A DNA stretch of 64,000 nt from CALMEC01 sp964531025. GTDB taxonomy: Bacteria; Actinomycetota; Thermoleophilia; Miltoncostaeales; Miltoncostaeaceae. The stretch is taken from positions 124,001 through 188,000 of the forward strand of contig CAZHDY010000001.1 of NCBI GenBank assembly GCA_964531025.1, given 5' to 3'. Made by a program: the position numbers and the translations under genes. Below, piece after piece: positions 60,093 through 64,000 of the stretch (positions are counted from its first letter, which is position 1; the number at the start of each line of letters is the position of its first letter). The notes beneath the pieces were generated by a model, which was not told the DNA's origin, searched no databases, and saw only the letters and a program-made list of their open reading frames with translations.

Positions 60093-61877
60093 ATGACGAC
60101 GAACAGCGCCCTTCCGAACGCCCAGGGGGTCCACTGGGACCTCTCCCGCCTCGCCGCCGACGCCGACACCGCACGTCGCGAGGTCGCCGAGGCGGTCCAG
60201 CGATGCCGCGACTTCGAGTCGCGCTACCGGGGCACGATCGCGGGGATCGACGCGCCCACACTCGCGACACTCCTGGCCGATCTGGCCGAGCTGGACCGTG
60301 ACCTCTCGCGACTGGGCTCGTACGCTCATCTCCGCGAATCGGTGGACGCCACGGATCCCGAGACGCAGGATCTCGTCGGCCTCATGGATCGCACGTTCGT
60401 CGAGGTCGGAAACGCGCTGCGGTTCGTCGAGCTCGAGTGGATCGCCGTCGACGACGCGCGGGCCGAGGAGCTCATCACTGCACCTGAGGTCGCCGCGGAC
60501 TCGCACCACCTGCGGTCCATCCGTCGCTTCGCGCCACACAAGCTGTCGGAGCCCGAGGAGCGGATGCTGGCCGAGCGTGAGCCTGCCGCGGTCAGCGCAT
60601 GGCATACGCTGTTCGGGCGGATCACCTCGACCCTCGAGACCGACTTCGACGCCGGCGAAGGACCCGAGCCACACGGTATCGACCGCCTTCTCTCGTACGT
60701 GCGCGAACCCGACCGCGGCCTACGCCAGCGCGCGCTCACGACGCTGTACGACATGCTGCGCCCCCACGCACCCACCGTGGCGCACTGCTACGACACGCTC
60801 GTCGCCGACCGGCTCTCGATGGACGCCCTGCGGTCCTACTCCGGACCCATGGAGCGTGCACACCTCAGCAACGAGCTGACGGCGCCCATCGTCGACGGCA
60901 TGATGGACGCCGTCGACCGCCACTACCCGCTGGCGCAGCGGTGGTTCCGGGCGAAGGCCGAGATCCTCGGGCTCGACCGCCTCACCCTGGCCGATCAGTA
61001 CGCGCCGATCGGGGACGGCCGCACGGTGCGCTTCGACGAGGCCATGTCCCTGGTGATCAGCGCGTTCTCGTCGTTCTCACCCGACGTGGCCGAGGTGGCC
61101 ACCTCGTTCGTCGACGAGAGCCGGGTGGACGCCGAACCACGCAGCGGTAAGCGCGGTGGCGCGTTCTGCAGCCCGATCAGTGACCGGGTGCGTCCCTTCG
61201 TCCTGCTCAATCACACCGACCGCATGGCGGACGTGCTGACCATCGCGCACGAGTTCGGCCACGGGATGCACTTCCAGTTCTCGTTCGCACACCAGACGCC
61301 GCTGTCGGCGACCTCCGGCATCGCGCTGGCCGAGGTGCCCTCCACCTTCGCCGAGCAGATCACCTACGATCACCTCCTCTCCACCGAGACGGATCCGGCG
61401 ACGCGTCGCGCGCTCGCCTGCGAACGGGTGGAGGCCGCGTTCGCCACCATTTTCCGGCAGGTGGTACTGGCCCGCTACGAGCAGGCCGCATACGCCTACC
61501 GCGCCGCGGGCAGCACGCTCACCGCCGACCGGCTGGGTGACGCGTGGTTCACCGCAAACGAGGCGTACTACGGGGACGCCATGGAGCTGCCGGAGGACTA
61601 CCGCCTCGGCTGGTCGTACATCCCCCACTTCATCCACACGCGCTTCTACACGTACTCCTACGCGTTCGCACTTCTGGTGTCGCTAGCCCTTGTCGGCCGC
61701 TACCGCCGCGACGGCGACGCGTTCGTCACGTCGTACCTGGAGTTCCTCCGGTCGGGGGGATCGGCGCCGCCGGCCGAACTGCTGGGCCGTCTGGGTCTCG
61801 ACATCACCGAATCGTCCGTGTGGGACGAGGGCTTCGCCGAGATCGACCGCATGGTGAGCGAGGCGCAGGCCGAGTAA
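60093..61877 (+). CDS. pepF: Oligoendopeptidase F (M3 family)
   Basis: 594 aa cytoplasmic zinc peptidase. The HExxH site is TIAHEFGHGMHFQFS, followed by LAEVPSTFAEQITYD with the third ligand Glu. N-terminal helical pepF domain about 20-260. Substrates are short peptides. ATG 60093 was chosen for its leaderless promoter; upstream in-frame codons belong to the repeat element. Confidence 0.93.
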   Translation: MTTNSALPNAQGVHWDLSRLAADADTARREVAEAVQRCRDFESRYRGTIAGIDAPTLATLLADLAELDRDLSRLGSYAHLRESVDATDPETQDLVGLMDRTFVEVGNALRFVELEWIAVDDARAEELITAPEVAADSHHLRSIRRFAPHKLSEPEERMLAEREPAAVSAWHTLFGRITSTLETDFDAGEGPEPHGIDRLLSYVREPDRGLRQRALTTLYDMLRPHAPTVAHCYDTLVADRLSMDALRSYSGPMERAHLSNELTAPIVDGMMDAVDRHYPLAQRWFRAKAEILGLDRLTLADQYAPIGDGRTVRFDEAMSLVISAFSSFSPDVAEVATSFVDESRVDAEPRSGKRGGAFCSPISDRVRPFVLLNHTDRMADVLTIAHEFGHGMHFQFSFAHQTPLSATSGIALAEVPSTFAEQITYDHLLSTETDPATRRALACERVEAAFATIFRQVVLARYEQAAYAYRAAGSTLTADRLGDAWFTANEAYYGDAMELPEDYRLGWSYIPHFIHTRFYTYSYAFALLVSLALVGRYRRDGDAFVTSYLEFLRSGGSAPPAELLGRLGLDITESSVWDEGFAEIDRMVSEAQAE

Positions 61878-62095
61878 GGGCCGGCACCCTCCCGTCGGCC
61901 TCCACGGTGCAGACCGCGACGCGGTACACCGGCGGGACCATCCCCGCCACCACGGGACGTGGACACACACTGACGCTCCCGATCCGGGCCGAATCGGCGT
62001 GGAAGGCGACGCACCGTCGCGATACGTGGAGCGACCAGCGGGGGCATCGGCGCGAAGACTTCGCCACGCGAAACCCGGACGCCGACACCGCAGGT
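61878..62095. other. Intergenic sequence between pepF and the acidic protein, no feature seen
   Basis: GC-rich convergent gap with only weak inverted repeats (for example GCCACC...GGTGGC-type short matches). No gene evident. Confidence 0.3.
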
Positions 62096-62125
62096 GGATG
62101 GGTGCGGCGGTCGCCGCACCCATCC
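62096..62125 (-). terminator. Terminator hairpin of the acidic-protein gene
   Basis: GGATGGGTGCGGCG and CGCCGCACCCATCC form a perfect 14-bp stem separated by 2 nt, 8 nt past the stop at 62133. No U tract. Confidence 0.75.
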
Positions 62126-62132
62126 GAACGAA

Positions 62133-62576
62133 CTACTTCTTGGACGCCTTCTTCGACGCCTTGAGCGGGTTGAGGGCCTTCTGGACCTGCTCGGGCAGCT
62201 CGGTGATGTGGTAGAGCGGGAGGCCGCAGACCGGACCGTTGCGGACCGGGCGGGCCTGGCAGGTCGCCGGAGCCCCCCAGAGGGTGGTCGTACGGTGGCC
62301 GCGCTCACAGACGAAGACCCGCGCCACACGGACGTTCGGAAGGCCGGTGCCTGCGGAGGGCGCCTCTGTCGTGGCCTCGGTCGCGGGCTCCTCGGCCTCG
62401 ACGACGGCCTCAGGCTCAGCCTCCGTCTCGACTACCTCGTCGGCCTCGGCCGATGCGGTGGTGTCGTCGGCGGCCTCCGAGGTGGCCTCGGGGGTCTCCT
62501 CAGCCGTGGGCTCCTCCACTGCGGGGGCGTCCTCGGTGGTCGCGTCGTCGGTGACGGCGGTGGCGTCGTCGCTCAA
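62133..62576 (-). CDS. Acidic protein with C-terminal zinc-ribbon-like domain
   Basis: 147 aa. Residues 1 to about 80 are almost only Ala, Thr, Glu, Asp, Val and Pro (low complexity). Residues about 85-125 contain CERGH...C...C in VARVFVCERGHRTTTLWGAPATCQAR and PVRNGPVCGLPLY, a probable zinc ribbon. The tail is lysine-rich. TTG start with AGGAG 7 nt upstream. Function unknown; the layout suggests an RNA- or nucleic-acid-associated protein. Confidence 0.65.
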   Translation of the reverse strand: MSDDATAVTDDATTEDAPAVEEPTAEETPEATSEAADDTTASAEADEVVETEAEPEAVVEAEEPATEATTEAPSAGTGLPNVRVARVFVCERGHRTTTLWGAPATCQARPVRNGPVCGLPLYHITELPEQVQKALNPLKASKKASKK

Positions 62577-62645
62577 TTGATGCTCCTGCTTGGCTCGTCT
62601 CTCATCGGGAAGGGGACAGAATAGCGGGAAGTGCCCCGACTTGAG

Positions 62646-62651
62646 TAGCCT
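62646..62651 (+). promoter_or_regulatory. -10 box (TAGCCT) of the methyltransferase gene
   Basis: TAGCCT ends 8 nt before GTG 62660, no Shine-Dalgarno; leaderless. Confidence 0.5.
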
Positions 62652-62659
62652 GCCGCGAC

Positions 62660-63325
62660 GTGACCGAGATGACGACAGGAATCGAGACCACGACGGAGGA
62701 CATCACCGTCGCCGACATCACCCTCACGCTGACGCTCCCGATGTCCGCCGAGGCGCTCATCGACGAGGCCGAGTTCGACGCAGACGAGCGTCTCCCCTAC
62801 TGGGCCGAGCTGTGGCCGAGCGGACGCGTGCTGGCCGACTGGGTCGCCCTCCAGGACGTCACTGGACGACGCGTACTGGAGCTCGGAGCGGGCCTCGCGC
62901 TCCCCTCGCTCGTCGCGGCCGCACGCGGAGCCCGGGTCACCGCCACCGACTGGTACGAACCGGCGCTCGCGTTCACGCGCGACAACGCCCGGGCCGCGGG
63001 CGTGGAGGTCGCCACGGCCATGGTTGACTGGCGCACCCCACCGTCGGAGCTGGTCGCACCGCCCGGGTTCGACCTCGTCATCGCCGCCGACGTCCTCTAC
63101 GAGGCCCGCAACGCCGCCCCGCTCACGGCACTTGTCCAGCGTGTCTGCGCCCCGTCGGGCTCGGTTGTGATCGCCGATCCGCGCCGTCCGGATGCGCAGG
63201 CCTTCCTCACCGCGATGTCCGATGCGGGCTGGGAGGTCCGGACCGAGACGATCGAGTACAGTGGCAGGCGCGACGAGACGGGATCACGGATCCACCTGCA
63301 CCATCTGTCGCCTCCGGGCGGTTGA
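62660..63325 (+). CDS. Class I SAM methyltransferase (Methyltransf_16/METTL-like)
   Basis: 221 aa. RLPYWAELWPSGRVLADWV before motif I VLELGAGLALPSLVAAARGA, then DWYEPAL, FDLVIAADVLYEARNAAPL (the D-VLY motif) match the lysine/nicotinamide-methyltransferase-like group. A protein-lysine substrate is likely by homology but unproven. Followed by tRNA-Asn on the same strand. Confidence 0.82.
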   Translation: MTEMTTGIETTTEDITVADITLTLTLPMSAEALIDEAEFDADERLPYWAELWPSGRVLADWVALQDVTGRRVLELGAGLALPSLVAAARGARVTATDWYEPALAFTRDNARAAGVEVATAMVDWRTPPSELVAPPGFDLVIAADVLYEARNAAPLTALVQRVCAPSGSVVIADPRRPDAQAFLTAMSDAGWEVRTETIEYSGRRDETGSRIHLHHLSPPGG

Positions 63326-63368
63326 GAAGGCAGCGTCTATGTCCGATACACTGCGGAGACGCACGCGA

Positions 63369-63440
63369 TCCTCGGTAGCTCAATGGTAGAGCATCCGGCT
63401 GTTAACCGGAGGGTTGTAGGTTCGAGTCCTACCCGAGGAG
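63369..63440 (+). tRNA. tRNA-Asn (anticodon GTT)
   Basis: 72 nt. Acceptor TCCTCGG/CCGAGGA, D arm GTAGCTCAATGGTAGAGC, anticodon arm CCGG-C-TGTTAA-CCGG with GTT at the loop centre, T arm TGTAGGTTCGAGTCCTAC and discriminator G. The 3' CCA is not encoded. Confidence 0.95.
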
Positions 63441-63516
63441 CTTCCCGAAGACTCCTGCTAGAGCCGTGTTTCTTGGCTCGCGAGATGTTCGTGGCATCAA
63501 CAGGGCCCGGTCCAGC

Positions 63517-63849
63517 CTAGGCAGGTCCAGGCACCAGTGTTTCCACCACGACTCCACTAACGAACTCACGTGAGATGAGGATGGGTTCGCGGTCGGCGAC
63601 AGCATCGCCACTCGGCGCTGTCTTCACCGCGTTCAACGCCGTCCACCATGCGCTCTCCGACTCCCACGTTTGAATCGACATGGTGCGGTCATCACTGATC
63701 TTCACGAGATCCATGCTCACGAACCCCGGCTGACGCATGAGCCGCCGGGGGAAACTCCCGTCCTCCCGCGAGCGACGCAGTTCCTCGTCGGCCATGCCCG
63801 GTTTGAGATCGAACGTGAGGACAACCCTGTATGGCGCGGATGATGACAT
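63517..63849 (-). CDS. ABM (antibiotic biosynthesis monooxygenase)-like small protein
   Basis: 110 aa, with a probable ferredoxin-like fold: APYRVVLTFDLKPGMADEEL, PGFVSMDLVKISDDRTMSIQTWESESAWWTALNAV. Members are small oxygenases or heme-binding proteins; active-site residues cannot be assigned. GC is lower than average and it lies directly after the tRNA, divergent from a MarR gene. Confidence 0.65.
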   Translation of the reverse strand: MSSSAPYRVVLTFDLKPGMADEELRRSREDGSFPRRLMRQPGFVSMDLVKISDDRTMSIQTWESESAWWTALNAVKTAPSGDAVADREPILISREFVSGVVVETLVPGPA

Positions 63850-63879
63850 CAGGAGACCTTCCCGCTACGATTTATCTTT

Positions 63880-64000
63880 ATGGATCAAGACACTAGCAGC
63901 GACGCCGAAATCCGCGCAAGCCTCCGAGCCATCTCGGTGGGCAGTTACCTCTTTCAGACCGGCGTTGCGTCCCGTCTGAGCCTCCATCCCACAGATCTCG
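63880..64000 (+). CDS. MarR-family regulator (N-terminal fragment, cut by window edge)
   Basis: ATG 63880 opens MDQDTSSDAEIRASLRAISV, then GSYLFQTGVASRLSLHPTDL, the start of a MarR winged-helix (LHPTDL is the usual helix-2 motif). The frame is open to base 64000. Divergent from the ABM gene with 30 nt between starts, so it probably regulates that gene and itself. Confidence 0.7.
   Translation, partial: MDQDTSSDAEIRASLRAISVGSYLFQTGVASRLSLHPTDL

Overview
The window is 64 kb of chromosome from a high-GC Gram-positive bacterium, most likely an Actinomycetota member. GC is about 70% in most genes. The order pdxS-pdxT-yebC ... ruvC-ruvA-ruvB, the separate cydA-cydB-cydD-cydC operon, an F420/FMN-type luciferase-like oxidoreductase, ATGA/GTGA start-stop overlaps and many apparently leaderless genes all fit that phylum. 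Class level (for example Thermoleophilia) cannot be settled from the sequence alone. Nearly the whole window looks chromosomal. There is no phage, plasmid replication or CRISPR module.

Layout. 1-8467: ruvCAB (with a LexA-type box over the ruvC promoter) and pdxS-pdxT-yebC, separated by an inserted ABC exporter plus two-component system. 8.5-15 kb: an RNB-domain ribonuclease, an RpiR regulator, a TPR/CbbX-type AAA ATPase, then pgsA-plsY-SDR (phospholipid synthesis). 15-24 kb: a luciferase-like oxidoreductase-LigD-lipoprotein operon, a secreted four-LysM transglycosylase, an AlkX/YcaQ-like glycosylase, a membrane protein with its TetR regulator, and the scar of a deleted TetR/DrrAB efflux locus. 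24-33.7 kb: PfkB kinase, proS, copper/CopD protein, heme A synthase, NUDIX, DksA-like protein, a secreted protein, an aldo/keto reductase and a PAP2 protein. 33.7-35.4 kb: a lower-GC ECF sigma/membrane-protein pair next to palindromic repeats. 35.4-43.2 kb: a HisKA_2 kinase/ANTAR regulator pair divergent from the cydABDC operon. 43-52 kb: a secreted glucosaminidase-like protein, quinone oxidoreductase, M42 peptidase, CopC-CopD fusion, rhomboid protease, a DUF1772-like protein and a second ABC exporter whose permease start is frame-disrupted. 52-64 kb: ABC-F ATPase, RNase D, an HD hydrolase overlapping head-to-head with a Ppx-HD polyphosphatase, SUI1/ADC-like genes, PHP phosphoesterase, PepF, an acidic zinc-ribbon protein, a methyltransferase, tRNA-Asn, and then a lower-GC ABM/MarR pair at the right edge.

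Functional themes: DNA repair and recombination (ruvCAB, ligD, AlkX-like), envelope and respiration (pgsA/plsY, cyd, heme A synthase, CopC/D), cell-wall hydrolases, RNA turnover (RNB, RNase D, PHP), (p)ppGpp/polyphosphate metabolism and small-molecule efflux.

The most interesting non-coding signals are: a 170-bp element with a 21-bp perfect terminal inverted repeat and a decayed second copy 45 kb away, both sitting on a stop codon; a paired palindromic (REP/BIME-like) repeat present in two homologous copies; a recurrent TANNNT box 6-9 nt before the start codon of many first genes (leaderless transcription); a dyad operator over the promoter of the TetR locus; and a TTG-started 66-codon leader ORF that ends on the cydA start codon.
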